A stretch of DNA of 61,961 bases. Origin: Clostridiales bacterium (lineage in GTDB: Bacteria > Bacillota > Clostridia > Christensenellales > UBA1242). Below are positions 35,189-43,386 of this stretch, one piece after another (the first letter of the stretch is position 1; each line of letters begins with the position of its first letter). The stretch is taken from NCBI GenBank assembly GCA_015055535.1, contig SVIA01000006.1, positions 1 to 61,961 of the forward strand, written 5' to 3'. Below the pieces are notes generated by a model. That model did no database searches and was not told the origin of the DNA. It saw only the letters and a list, made by a program, of their open reading frames with translations. Both the position numbers and the translations under genes were made by a program.

Positions 35189-36241
35189 TTACTTCCTTTT
35201 GTTTTTTCTAACTGGTATATAGAACATTTCGCCTTCATGCGATTGGAAATATACTCCTATTACTTTTTTAACTCTTGTATTAATTAAGGTGTAAGCAGCC
35301 CTTTTTCTTGCTCCACCAATAATATTTTTTTCATTATTCATGCTTGTTTCAACAAAACAATTATATGCTCTAATTCTACCAGCATTATCAATTACAGTAA
35401 TACCATCATAATTAAGCATATCTATAAACAGTTGACTTACAGACAATAATCTTTGTTCACTATAACTTTTTGTTTGCAAAAACAATTTACTAAACTCAAT
35501 TGGTTCAGCAAGCCAAATTCCATCACCAAGTAAGCCTTTATCTACATAATCTCTATCTACAACAACACAAATTGTACCATTAATATTTTTAAGTGCTTTA
35601 TCAAAAATATTAATAAACATAGTTTTTATTTCTTGCATTTTCTTTTTTGTTGTTCTTAACTTTGAAAAACTAGCGTCAATAAATTCACCAATTTCATCTT
35701 TCCAAGATTTTATTTTTCTTGTTTCTAGTGAAAAATTAATATTCAACACTCCATTTCTAATACTTTTTAATGTAATAGTATGGCTACTTAAAGGATAAAC
35801 CATAAAACCAAAAAACTTATTTTTTTCTTTTAAACTAACACTTTCCTTTAATAAAGTTTCAAAATCTTTATCCTTAATACTGTTAGTAGGTTTACAAATT
35901 CCATATTGAATACCATTTTCTTTAATATTTACAAAAATATACCATTCGTCTTTACAAAAAATACAAAGACTTTTCATTCTAGAATTAAACATTGCTTCAT
36001 TTTCGTCTTCAAACATAAAAACTCTAAAGCAATCTGGTACAGCTTTTACAATTAAATTAATATCGTTTGTAAATAAAATTCTTGGACGATATTTTACTCC
36101 TTCTTCTTCATAGTTACCCATGTTTGGAATAAAGTTAACTAGTTGATTTTGTAATTTTTTGGGAAACTCATTCGTTTCGTTTAAAATAAAATTATCTAAA
36201 CTATCTTTTGCTGATAAATAAAAAATGTTTTCTTCTTCCAT
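35189..36241 (-). CDS. Protein with C-terminal diadenylate cyclase (DisA-N)-like domain
   Basis: In this 350-residue protein the last 130 residues resemble a DisA/CdaA-type DAC domain: YDGITVIDNAGRIRAYNC (DGA motif as DGI, about 279) and IIGGARKRAAYTLI (RHR motif as RKR, about 312), then a strand VIGVYFQSHEGEMFYI like 'ViVVSEExG'. The first 220 residues are not recognised and contain no TM segment. The motif changes mean cyclase activity is uncertain; DAC-like domains also occur as nucleotide sensors. It has a strong own promoter and a GGGGGAAC ribosome-binding site, and is coupled to the RHH-like gene. Confidence 0.6.
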   Translation of the reverse strand: MEEENIFYLSAKDSLDNFILNETNEFPKKLQNQLVNFIPNMGNYEEEGVKYRPRILFTNDINLIVKAVPDCFRVFMFEDENEAMFNSRMKSLCIFCKDEWYIFVNIKENGIQYGICKPTNSIKDKDFETLLKESVSLKEKNKFFGFMVYPLSSHTITLKSIRNGVLNINFSLETRKIKSWKDEIGEFIDASFSKLRTTKKKMQEIKTMFINIFDKALKNINGTICVVVDRDYVDKGLLGDGIWLAEPIEFSKLFLQTKSYSEQRLLSVSQLFIDMLNYDGITVIDNAGRIRAYNCFVETSMNNEKNIIGGARKRAAYTLINTRVKKVIGVYFQSHEGEMFYIPVRKNKRK

Positions 36242-36269
36242 ACTCGTTCCCCCAAAATTAATATATTAA

Positions 36270-36298
36270 AGTATACCACACTATTTTTATTTTTTCAA
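36270..36298 (-). promoter_or_regulatory. Promoter of the DAC-like/RHH-like operon
   Basis: TTGAAA (36293-36298), 17-bp spacer, extended -10 TGG-TATACT (36270-36275). Confidence 0.8.
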
Positions 36299-36333
36299 TA
36301 CTTTTTTACCATAAATAATAATATTTTAAAAAA

Positions 36334-36358
36334 AAAGCTTTAAAATTTAAAGCTTTAA
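36334..36358 (-). terminator. Intrinsic terminator after the metal exporter gene
   Basis: AAAGCTTTAAA-ttt-TAAAGCTTT stem with T-run on the minus strand, overlapping the stop codon of the exporter. Confidence 0.7.
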
Positions 36359-37294
36359 AAACAAATATAAAACAAAACCAACAATAACACCGATAACATA
36401 TAAAGAAGTTAAAATAAATAGATTTTGTTTATAATTTTTTCGATTTTTAAATAGTATAATAAGTCCTACTCCACTTCCAGCTGAAAGTCCACCAATAAGT
36501 GCTGGAAAAATTAAAGCATTATTTAAATATAATTCTATTAGAACAACACTTGAAACACAGTTTGGTATAAGTCCAATTAATGGTGCTAAAACTATTTGCA
36601 AGTATGGAGAAACTGATAAAGCTTTTATTAACACCTCTTCTCCAACAAAAACAAAAATTAAATTTATAATTAAATTTGCTACTAATATATACAAAAATAT
36701 TATTAAACTATGTTTTAAAGCAGATAAAAATATGTTATCAGTACAACATTTACATGGTACATCATGGTTTTCATGTTCATGATGATGTAAGTGTGTTTTG
36801 TCTATTTTACAATCATGATTATGTAAATATTCTTCACTATTTTTTTTAGCACCTTCTTTTTGTAAGTAATTTTTATTCTTTATTTTGCCAAAAATATAAA
36901 ACAAAAAATAAAATAAATATCCAAATATTAAAGCCACTAAAAATTTAATTAAAAGTATTAGCAAAATTTGTACTATTTTGTTTGGATAACTAAGCATAAT
37001 GGGAATTGCTTCATCACTAGTTGCCACAAACACAGCAATTAGAGTACCTATACCTACTAATTTATGATTAAACATATCTGCCATTACAGCAGAAAAACCA
37101 CATTGTGGAATACAGCCAAGTGCTGCACCCATTAATGGTCCCACTTTACTATTTCTTTTTAATAAATTGACAAACTTTTCTTCTTTTTTATGTGTTAAAT
37201 ACTCTATTAAAATATATACCAAAAACAATATTGGAAATATTTTTAAAGCATCTATTCCTGCTTCTATAATTGCATTTAAAATTTTATTAAACAT
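36347..37294 (-). CDS. Putative 10-TM heavy-metal (manganese-type) exporter, ArsP_2-like
   Basis: This 315-residue membrane protein has two homologous halves. The first carries GCIPQCGFSAVMADMF and the second LIPNCVSSVVLIELYLN, as in the PF11449/'putative manganese transporter' group. The loop between halves (residues about 155-185) is rich in His and Cys (HNHDCKIDKTHLHHHEHE, CKCC), which suggests metal binding. No Shine-Dalgarno is visible; the ATG lies nine bases after a TATAAC box, so the leader is nearly absent and no metal riboswitch fits before it. Confidence 0.8.
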   Translation of the reverse strand: MFNKILNAIIEAGIDALKIFPILFLVYILIEYLTHKKEEKFVNLLKRNSKVGPLMGAALGCIPQCGFSAVMADMFNHKLVGIGTLIAVFVATSDEAIPIMLSYPNKIVQILLILLIKFLVALIFGYLFYFLFYIFGKIKNKNYLQKEGAKKNSEEYLHNHDCKIDKTHLHHHEHENHDVPCKCCTDNIFLSALKHSLIIFLYILVANLIINLIFVFVGEEVLIKALSVSPYLQIVLAPLIGLIPNCVSSVVLIELYLNNALIFPALIGGLSAGSGVGLIILFKNRKNYKQNLFILTSLYVIGVIVGFVLYLFLKL

Positions 37295-37303
37295 ACGTGT
37301 TTA

Positions 37304-37332
37304 GTTATAATTATATTTTATTTATTTGTCAA
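37304..37332 (-). promoter_or_regulatory. Promoter of the metal exporter gene, near-leaderless
   Basis: TTGACA (37327-37332), 17-bp spacer, TATAAC (37304-37309), nine bases to ATG 37294. Confidence 0.7.
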
Positions 37333-37338
37333 CTAGTT

Positions 37339-38358
37339 TTACAAATTATTACAATTTTCATTCAATTTTATTTTTGCTATGTTTTCAAAATTGTCTTTTA
37401 AATATCTTATTGTTATTTCTTCACCCACATTTACAGAATAAAGTTCTTTTCTTAAATCTAACATGTTATTAATTTCTTTATTATTAAAATGAGTTAAAAT
37501 ATTTCCTTTTTCAATGCCCACATTATAAAATGAACTTCCCTTTTGAACATCGTAAATATAAACACCTTTAACAGTATTATTATTTGTAAAAACACTAGCA
37601 TCATAGCCCATTAAACCTAAATATGCTGGCTTATATTCTCCATTGGCTGATATTTTAGCAAAAATAGGCGTTATGGTTTCTGTTGGAATTGCAAAACCTA
37701 GTCCTTCTGCATCTTCAACTTTTACAGTATTAATACCAAGAACTTGTCCTCTTAAATTAATAAGTGGTCCACCAGAATTTCCCGGATTTATACTGGCATC
37801 ATGTTGAATTAAGTTTTGTAAAGTTATTCCATTACTACCTTCTACTTTTATAGTTCGATTTTTTGCGCTAATAATACCTTTAGTTACCGTATGTTTAAAT
37901 TGAAGAGCTAAAGGTGTTCCAATAGCAAGCACATCTTCACCAACAAAATAATCTCCACTAGAAGCAACGCTTAAATAAGGTAAATCTACTTTACTTTTAA
38001 CAATTGCTAAATCTAAACTACTATCTCTATAAACTAAACTTGCTGTAGTTGTTTCTCCACTTGCTAAATATAAAATTACATTATTACTTGTTACAACATG
38101 AGAATTAGTTAAAACATAACCACCCTTTTCAATGGCAACGCCCGTTCCTATAGATGCCCCATAACCATCTTCGCTATAAATTCCAACTACTGCTGGACTA
38201 ACACTTTTAACTACATCAATATTGTTGGAATAATTTATACTTTCTATTAATCTTGGTTTCATATCGTCTTTTGTCACTATTGCATCGTTATAAGGATTAA
38301 AATTACAACCACAAAATAAAATGGTTATTAATAATATTACAATTGTTAATTTTTTCAT
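37339..38358 (-). CDS. HtrA/DegP-like serine protease with PDZ domain (probable lipoprotein)
   Basis: This 339-residue protein opens with a signal peptide ending FCGC, a plausible lipobox, which would anchor it to the outer face of the membrane. The trypsin-like catalytic triad is complete: TNSHVV (His), SLDLAIVK (Asp) and NPGNSGGPLI (Ser). A single PDZ domain follows (about 245-335, with GVYIYDVQKGSSFYNVGI). It should act in quality control of exported proteins. GGAC about 17 bases upstream is a poor ribosome-binding site. Confidence 0.9.
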   Translation of the reverse strand: MKKLTIVILLITILFCGCNFNPYNDAIVTKDDMKPRLIESINYSNNIDVVKSVSPAVVGIYSEDGYGASIGTGVAIEKGGYVLTNSHVVTSNNVILYLASGETTTASLVYRDSSLDLAIVKSKVDLPYLSVASSGDYFVGEDVLAIGTPLALQFKHTVTKGIISAKNRTIKVEGSNGITLQNLIQHDASINPGNSGGPLINLRGQVLGINTVKVEDAEGLGFAIPTETITPIFAKISANGEYKPAYLGLMGYDASVFTNNNTVKGVYIYDVQKGSSFYNVGIEKGNILTHFNNKEINNMLDLRKELYSVNVGEEITIRYLKDNFENIAKIKLNENCNNL

Positions 38359-38434
38359 ATTTATAGTTTTTGTCCTTTTTTTTATAAATATTCTTAATTT
38401 TTAACTAAAAAAATTGGTAAATTATATTAAAATG

Positions 38435-38464
38435 TTATAAAAAATATTATTTTTGTGATAAAAT
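38435..38464 (+). promoter_or_regulatory. Candidate leaderless promoter, alpha/beta-hydrolase-like gene
   Basis: Weak TTATAA (38435-38440), 18-bp spacer, extended -10 TGA-TAAAAT (38459-38464), six bases, ATG. No Shine-Dalgarno is present. Confidence 0.5.
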
Positions 38465-38470
38465 ATATTT

Positions 38471-39379
38471 ATGCGTGAAGAAGAAAAATATATAAAAAGT
38501 TACGATGGTGAACTAATTTACGCCAAAGAATATACTGTTGAAAATCCTAAAGGCACTATTGTTTTAACCACAGATATTAAAGAACATTCTATGCTTTATA
38601 CTAACTTTGCTTTAAAACTACAGGAAGCTAATTATAATGTGTTCACCTACGATTTAAGAGCACATAAAAATTCAGCAAAAGAGCCTTTTGGCACTTATTC
38701 AAACAATTTTTTTAATGATTGCGTAAGAGACCTACTTTATTTAAACAAATATTTATCTAAAAAATATGAAACTAAAATTATAAATATCGGTCTTGGTTTA
38801 GGTGGTATTGTAATATTAAGAATGTTACAATTTAATAACGAAGATTGTATTAATATTTTAGTCGGAACGCCATTTTCACAATTAAATATTTCTAATTATT
38901 TTTATCGATGTGTTACAAGACTTGCACTAGTTTTTGTAAATAAACATAGTGAAGTTAAAGGATTAAACAAAATTATAGATTACTTTAAAAAACACAAATT
39001 TGAAGATGGTGCATTTGAAAGTACAAATAAAGAATATATTGAAAAAATTAGAAACGATAAATTTTGTAACTTCAATATTTCTGCAAATATGTTAAATAGC
39101 ATTTATAAAGGACAAATAGAAACTTTTAGTAGTAAAAATTTAAACAAAATTAATAACACTCAAAAGTTTTTACTTTGCTGTGGTGAATATGATGTTATTA
39201 CAAAATTCGGAAAGTCTACCGAAAAACTTGCAATTAAACTAGCTAAATGTGGTAAAAATTGCAACAAAATAATCTTTAAAGATTTAAGACACAACTTAAT
39301 TAATGAAAGTAATAATACTTTTATTGAATATTTAAAAAATTATTTAGGAGAAAATGAAAATGATAGTAGAAGAAATTAA
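38471..39379 (+). CDS. Alpha/beta-hydrolase-like protein lacking the nucleophile serine
   Basis: This 302-residue protein follows the monoacylglycerol lipase-like fold: EHSMLYTNFALKLQEANYNV, YDLRAHKNS (for DLRGHGRS), an acid in GEYDVITKFG and the terminal His in DLRHNLINES. The nucleophile elbow reads NIGLGLGG (about residues 105-112) in place of GHSMGG, so the serine is replaced by glycine. The oxyanion HG near residue 34 is also changed (LTTDIKEH). It is probably a pseudoenzyme. It overlaps yqeY by 20 bases. Confidence 0.75.
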   Translation: MREEEKYIKSYDGELIYAKEYTVENPKGTIVLTTDIKEHSMLYTNFALKLQEANYNVFTYDLRAHKNSAKEPFGTYSNNFFNDCVRDLLYLNKYLSKKYETKIINIGLGLGGIVILRMLQFNNEDCINILVGTPFSQLNISNYFYRCVTRLALVFVNKHSEVKGLNKIIDYFKKHKFEDGAFESTNKEYIEKIRNDKFCNFNISANMLNSIYKGQIETFSSKNLNKINNTQKFLLCCGEYDVITKFGKSTEKLAIKLAKCGKNCNKIIFKDLRHNLINESNNTFIEYLKNYLGENENDSRRN

Positions 39380-39782
39380 TAAAGCTAATATAGAAGCTTT
39401 AAAAAACAAAGATAGTATTGCTAAAACTATACTTAGTATTGTAAAAAACAAAATTAAACTAGCAGAAATTGATAAAAGAAGTAAAAACGAAGAACTTCAA
39501 GACGCTGACTGCGTACAAATTTTACAAAAAACAATTAAAGAACTTACTGAAGAAAAAGAAAATTATGTAAAAGTAAATAATACTATAGAAGCTGAAAACA
39601 TTGAAAAACAAAAACATGTTTTAGAAAAATTTTTACCTAAAATGATGAGCAGTGATGAAATTTTAGCCGAAATTAAAAAACTACCAGACACAACAGTTCC
39701 AACAGTTATGCGTCATTTTAAAGCTAACTTTGCTGGAAAAGTAAATATGCAAGACGTAAACATGGTATTAAAAAGCTTATAA
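39360..39782 (+). CDS. yqeY: YqeY/GatB-like domain protein
   Basis: This 140-residue protein matches the YqeY family: a helical N-domain with KNKDSIAKTILSIVKNKIK, then KQKHVLEKFLPKMMSSDEI and the C-terminal tRNA-amidotransferase-like domain (MRHFKANFAGKVNMQDVN). I chose the second of two close ATGs (39360) because AGGAG lies nine bases before it but only three before the first (39354). It overlaps the hydrolase-like gene. The family's role is not established. Confidence 0.9.
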   Translation: MIVEEINKANIEALKNKDSIAKTILSIVKNKIKLAEIDKRSKNEELQDADCVQILQKTIKELTEEKENYVKVNNTIEAENIEKQKHVLEKFLPKMMSSDEILAEIKKLPDTTVPTVMRHFKANFAGKVNMQDVNMVLKSL

Positions 39783-39793
39783 TTATAAACATA

Positions 39794-39821
39794 AACAAGG
39801 GCTCTACCCTTGTTTTTTTAT
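39794..39821 (+). terminator. Intrinsic terminator after yqeY
   Basis: AACAAGGG-ctcta-CCCTTGTT stem followed by a T-run. Confidence 0.9.
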
Positions 39822-39827
39822 TTTATA

Positions 39828-40853
39828 TTAACAAAAAACATTTTGCTTAAAATTAAATTGAAACACTTTAAATATGTAAATTAAACCTATTAATCCTTGA
39901 AGAGGATAAAAAATATTAACAATATAGTTAAACCCAAAAAAACTAAAAATAAAGGCGAAACTTAAAAAAAGACAACTAGAGAAAAATTTATTTATTTTAA
40001 ACGCATTAATTAGCATATATAAACTAGATATTAAACTTGTTAAAACAGAAAACCATAAAACAAATCCAAACAAATAACCAATTAAATTATTTATATTAAA
40101 TGCCATTATTAGCATTGGCATATCACTATTGAATTCCGTGCTTTTTAAATGCAATAAAGCCAAATTAATTAATAAAATTAAAAAACCTATAATAATAGTT
40201 ATTAATAAACTATTAACTTTAGTTTGTTTTTTTGAAAAAGTTTTACTATTTTCTACAATTAAACTGCTAGAAAAAACAATGTTATAGGAAATATAACAAA
40301 CACCTAAGCACAAATATTTAAATATGTCTATATTACTAACAAAAATATCAATATTAAAATTAACATTTATAATAAAATTATATACCGATAAAAATATTAA
40401 AAATATCAATACTATTGGCATTAAAATGTAATTAACTTTTTTTATGGCATCATATCCAATATTTACAATAAATAAAGTAAACAATATGCTTATAATTGTT
40501 AAAACTGGAAAATTTATATTTTGAAATATTAAATTACCAATACTATTTAGCCCAGCCACCATAGCTGTTACAAAAACAAATAGTCCAAACAAAATAAAAG
40601 TATTAAAAAATTTAGATGTTTTTTTAAATAAAATTTTATTTAGTTGTTTAATGTTATTAGATTTTATTTTTTGACCTAACATTATTAAATTTTTAATTAC
40701 TAAATACAAAAATATTATAACCAAAAATATTATAAAATAACTAAATTTACCTGCTCCTGAAAAAAACACGGATATTTCTTTCCCGCTAGAAAACCCCGCA
40801 CCAATAATTGAACCTATAATTAAAAAAATAAAACTTAGGTCTATATTCTTCAC
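39828..40853 (-). CDS. YkvI-like membrane transporter (GTG start)
   Basis: This 341-residue membrane protein has about ten TM segments. The N-terminal IGSIIGAGFSSGKEISVFFSG matches the YkvI group within the APC superfamily. The substrate is unknown. The start is GTG at 40851-40853; there is no Shine-Dalgarno. The start codon lies in the loop of a perfect inverted repeat (40831-40877), which may reduce initiation or end transcription from the genes upstream. Confidence 0.8.
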   Translation of the reverse strand: MKNIDLSFIFLIIGSIIGAGFSSGKEISVFFSGAGKFSYFIIFLVIIFLYLVIKNLIMLGQKIKSNNIKQLNKILFKKTSKFFNTFILFGLFVFVTAMVAGLNSIGNLIFQNINFPVLTIISILFTLFIVNIGYDAIKKVNYILMPIVLIFLIFLSVYNFIINVNFNIDIFVSNIDIFKYLCLGVCYISYNIVFSSSLIVENSKTFSKKQTKVNSLLITIIIGFLILLINLALLHLKSTEFNSDMPMLIMAFNINNLIGYLFGFVLWFSVLTSLISSLYMLINAFKINKFFSSCLFLSFAFIFSFFGFNYIVNIFYPLQGLIGLIYIFKVFQFNFKQNVFC

Positions 40854-40877
40854 AATTTAATATATGTACCTAAGTTT
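40831..40877 (-). promoter_or_regulatory. Inverted repeat enclosing the GTG start of the YkvI-like gene
   Basis: AAACTTAGGT (40868-40877 on the minus strand) and ACCTAAGTTT (40831-40840) are perfect complements with a 27-base loop that contains GTG 40851-40853; ATATT/AATAT can pair inside. It is followed by TTATTTTTTT on the minus strand, so it could be a terminator or attenuator for the upstream genes. Confidence 0.5.
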
Positions 40878-40887
40878 TATTTAATGT

Positions 40888-41583
40888 TTAATCACTTATT
40901 ATAATTCTATGACATTGTTCACATTCAGTAAACCCTGTTAATTTTAATTTTTCAAGTTTATGCATAGATTGTTCTACTCTACAATACCCACAACTTTTAC
41001 CTTCATTTAAAGAAACTAAAACAGGAAAAACACCTTCTCTTTTTAAATTTCTATATTTTAAAATTAAATCTGGATTTACATTTTTTTCTTGATTTTGTAG
41101 TTTTTGTTTAGCTTTTTCTATTTCTGGTTCAACTTCTTCTTTTAAACTATCTAATTTTCCTTTATTTTCGTCATAAACTTTTTTACTGTTTATAATTTGT
41201 TTTTTCATATTATCAAATTCTTCTAAAAGTCTTGCCATTTTATTTTCCAAAATATTTAATCTAGAAATTAATTCTTCTAAATTTTTTCTAATTGGTTTAA
41301 TTTTATTTGCAATTTCTAAAACATCTTTTTCTTGCATGTTATCTACATTCGTATTAACATATTTTTGAACTAAATCTAAACCTTTATTTTTAACTCCAGC
41401 AATTTTATTTATATCTTCTATAATTTTTTTTGCTTCTTCGTTAATTTCAATCATTCTTATCTGAGATTTTTTAGCAATCTCTTTACTTTTATTAACATTT
41501 TTAAAGAATTCACTTCCATTAACTTTTTTTTCAATTTTTTTAAGTTCAATATCTAATTCTTGATATTTTAATAATTCTTTCAT
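40888..41583 (-). CDS. Coiled-coil protein with C4 zinc ribbon (DUF164-like)
   Basis: This 231-residue protein has a long coiled coil (residues about 5-170), then VNPDLILKYRNLKREG and a C-terminal zinc ribbon C-x2-C ... C-x2-C (SCGYCRVEQS, FTECEQCHRI). This is the family often found beside trmK or nif3-like genes in Firmicutes; the role is unclear. Its ATG overlaps the trmK stop by one base (TAATG). Confidence 0.85.
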   Translation of the reverse strand: MKELLKYQELDIELKKIEKKVNGSEFFKNVNKSKEIAKKSQIRMIEINEEAKKIIEDINKIAGVKNKGLDLVQKYVNTNVDNMQEKDVLEIANKIKPIRKNLEELISRLNILENKMARLLEEFDNMKKQIINSKKVYDENKGKLDSLKEEVEPEIEKAKQKLQNQEKNVNPDLILKYRNLKREGVFPVLVSLNEGKSCGYCRVEQSMHKLEKLKLTGFTECEQCHRIIISD

Positions 41584-42302
41584 TATAAATAATTCCTTCT
41601 CTTTTTATATTCTATTTCACCATTTTCAAATTTTTCAATATAAGTAAGTGCTGCATTTATGTAAAGTAAGTGTGCTTCATTACTTTTTGTTAGTCCATTT
41701 ATTCTTTCATTTAATAATTCTAACTTTTGTTTTTCAGACAATAAATATTCTTTAAAAATATTTAAATTAAAGTCAAAATTGTCTTTTCCAAAATAAATTT
41801 CTAAAGGTTTTAAACTACATTTTCCTTTTGTCACTTTTAAAACATTATAAAAAATTCCATCTTCAAAAATTATAAAGTCATAAATAATTTTATATTTATT
41901 TGCAATTAAATATTCTCTTAATTTTGCTGTATCTCTCATAGGTTGTAAAATAAAATTTTTTAGTTTTAAAGTTTTATTTTCTAAAATTTTAATAATTTCC
42001 ATTCCGCCCATTCCAGAAATTACAGCCTGTTTAACTTTATCATGCTTATAAATAACTTTAAAGCCATCACCTTGTCTAAAACTTACATAATTATTAATAT
42101 TTAAAGAGTTACAAAATCTAATTGCCTTATCTAAACTCCTTGCACTAATATCTGTAGCAATAACTTTACTACATTTATTAGACAATATTAATTCTGCGGT
42201 AACATATCCATGATCACAACCAATATCTGCAATACATTTTACATTATCACAAAGTGCTACTATTTGTTCTAAACGTGCGCTTAAATTTAATAAAGTACCC
42301 AT
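41583..42302 (-). CDS. trmK: tRNA (adenine-N1)-methyltransferase TrmK
   Basis: This 239-residue SAM-dependent methyltransferase methylates A22 of tRNAs. It begins LSARLEQIVALCDNVKCIADIGCDHG with the SAM-binding IADIGCDHGYV, and has AVISGMGGMEIIKIL and LILQP-like NFILQPMRD. The position directly after rpoD and before the zinc-ribbon gene is typical of Firmicutes. AGGAGG precedes ATG. Confidence 0.93.
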   Translation of the reverse strand: MGTLLNLSARLEQIVALCDNVKCIADIGCDHGYVTAELILSNKCSKVIATDISARSLDKAIRFCNSLNINNYVSFRQGDGFKVIYKHDKVKQAVISGMGGMEIIKILENKTLKLKNFILQPMRDTAKLREYLIANKYKIIYDFIIFEDGIFYNVLKVTKGKCSLKPLEIYFGKDNFDFNLNIFKEYLLSEKQKLELLNERINGLTKSNEAHLLYINAALTYIEKFENGEIEYKKRRNYL

Positions 42303-42312
42303 TTTTATCCTC

Positions 42313-43386
42313 CTAAAAGAAATCCTTTAACTTTTTACTTCTTGATGGATTTCTTAATTTACGTAAAGCTTTTGCTTCTATTTGTCTAATTCTTTCTCTT
42401 GTAACATTAAACTCTTGTCCAACTTGTTCTAATGTTTTTGGAAAACCGTCATCTAAACCATATCTCATTCTAACAACTTTTTGTTCTCTTGGAGTTAAAG
42501 TATCTATAACTGAAAGTAATTGCTCGCGAAGAAGTCTTCTGCTAGTTGCCTCAAACGGTGAAATTGTAGTATCATCTTCAATAATATCACCTAATCTACT
42601 ACTTTCACTTTCATCATTACCCATTGGTCCTTCTAGTGATAATGGCTCCATTTGAATTTTTCTAATTTCAGCAACTTTTTCCTCAGAAATTCCCATTTCT
42701 TTTGCAATTTCAGATAAACTTGGTTCTCTACCCAAACTTTGAGTTAAACTTTTTGTTGCTCTAACTAACTTATTAATGGTTTCAACCATATGAACAGGAA
42801 TACGAATTGTTCTAGCTTGATCTGCTATTGCTCTAGTTATATGTTGTCTAATCCACCAAGTAGCATAAGTAGAAAATCTAAATCCTTTAGTATGGTCAAA
42901 TTTTTCTACGGCTTTAAGTAGTCCTAAATTTCCTTCTTGAATTAAATCTAAAAATTGCAAACCATTTCTTCCAGAATGTTTTTTTGCAATTGAAACAACT
43001 AATCTTAAGTTACTTTCACAAAGTCTTTTTTTAGCGTTTTCATCACCTTGTTGCATTCTTTCTGCTAGTTCTACTTCTTCTTCTGGAGTAAGTAATGGAA
43101 CTTTACCAATATCTTTTAAGTAAATTTTAACAGGATCATCACTGGCAATATTTCGCATTAAGCTTTCTAACTGCTCAATATCAATTTCATTAACTTTAGC
43201 TTCGTCAGTATTTACAATAATTCCTTTTGATCTAATAATTTCTACAATTTCATCAATTTCTTGTGCTGTAATATCGTATTTAAAAAATTTTTGAACAACA
43301 TCTTCTTCCTTGTTTAATATATTATTTTTCTTTTTTGCTATTTCAATAATTTTTTTAATTTCTACTTCAAATTTATCGTTAATCAA
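42313..43386 (-). CDS. rpoD: Primary sigma factor RpoD/SigA (TTG start)
   Basis: This 357-residue protein has region 1.1 (short), region 1.2 [21 protein letters not shown], region 2 ([50 protein letters not shown]), region 3 and region 4 ([20 protein letters not shown]). The start is TTG at 43384-43386, overlapping the dnaG 3' end by eight bases, with GGAGG at the right distance inside dnaG. An inefficient TTG start and overlap would tie sigma-factor output to dnaG translation. Confidence 0.96.
   Translation of the reverse strand: MINDKFEVEIKKIIEIAKKKNNILNKEEDVVQKFFKYDITAQEIDEIVEIIRSKGIIVNTDEAKVNEIDIEQLESLMRNIASDDPVKIYLKDIGKVPLLTPEEEVELAERMQQGDENAKKRLCESNLRLVVSIAKKHSGRNGLQFLDLIQEGNLGLLKAVEKFDHTKGFRFSTYATWWIRQHITRAIADQARTIRIPVHMVETINKLVRATKSLTQSLGREPSLSEIAKEMGISEEKVAEIRKIQMEPLSLEGPMGNDESESSRLGDIIEDDTTISPFEATSRRLLREQLLSVIDTLTPREQKVVRMRYGLDDGFPKTLEQVGQEFNVTRERIRQIEAKALRKLRNPSRSKKLKDFF

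Noticed and set aside
37295-37338. Manganese (yybP-ykoY) riboswitch before the metal exporter
   Set aside because: Promoter and start codon are nine bases apart; there is no room for an aptamer.
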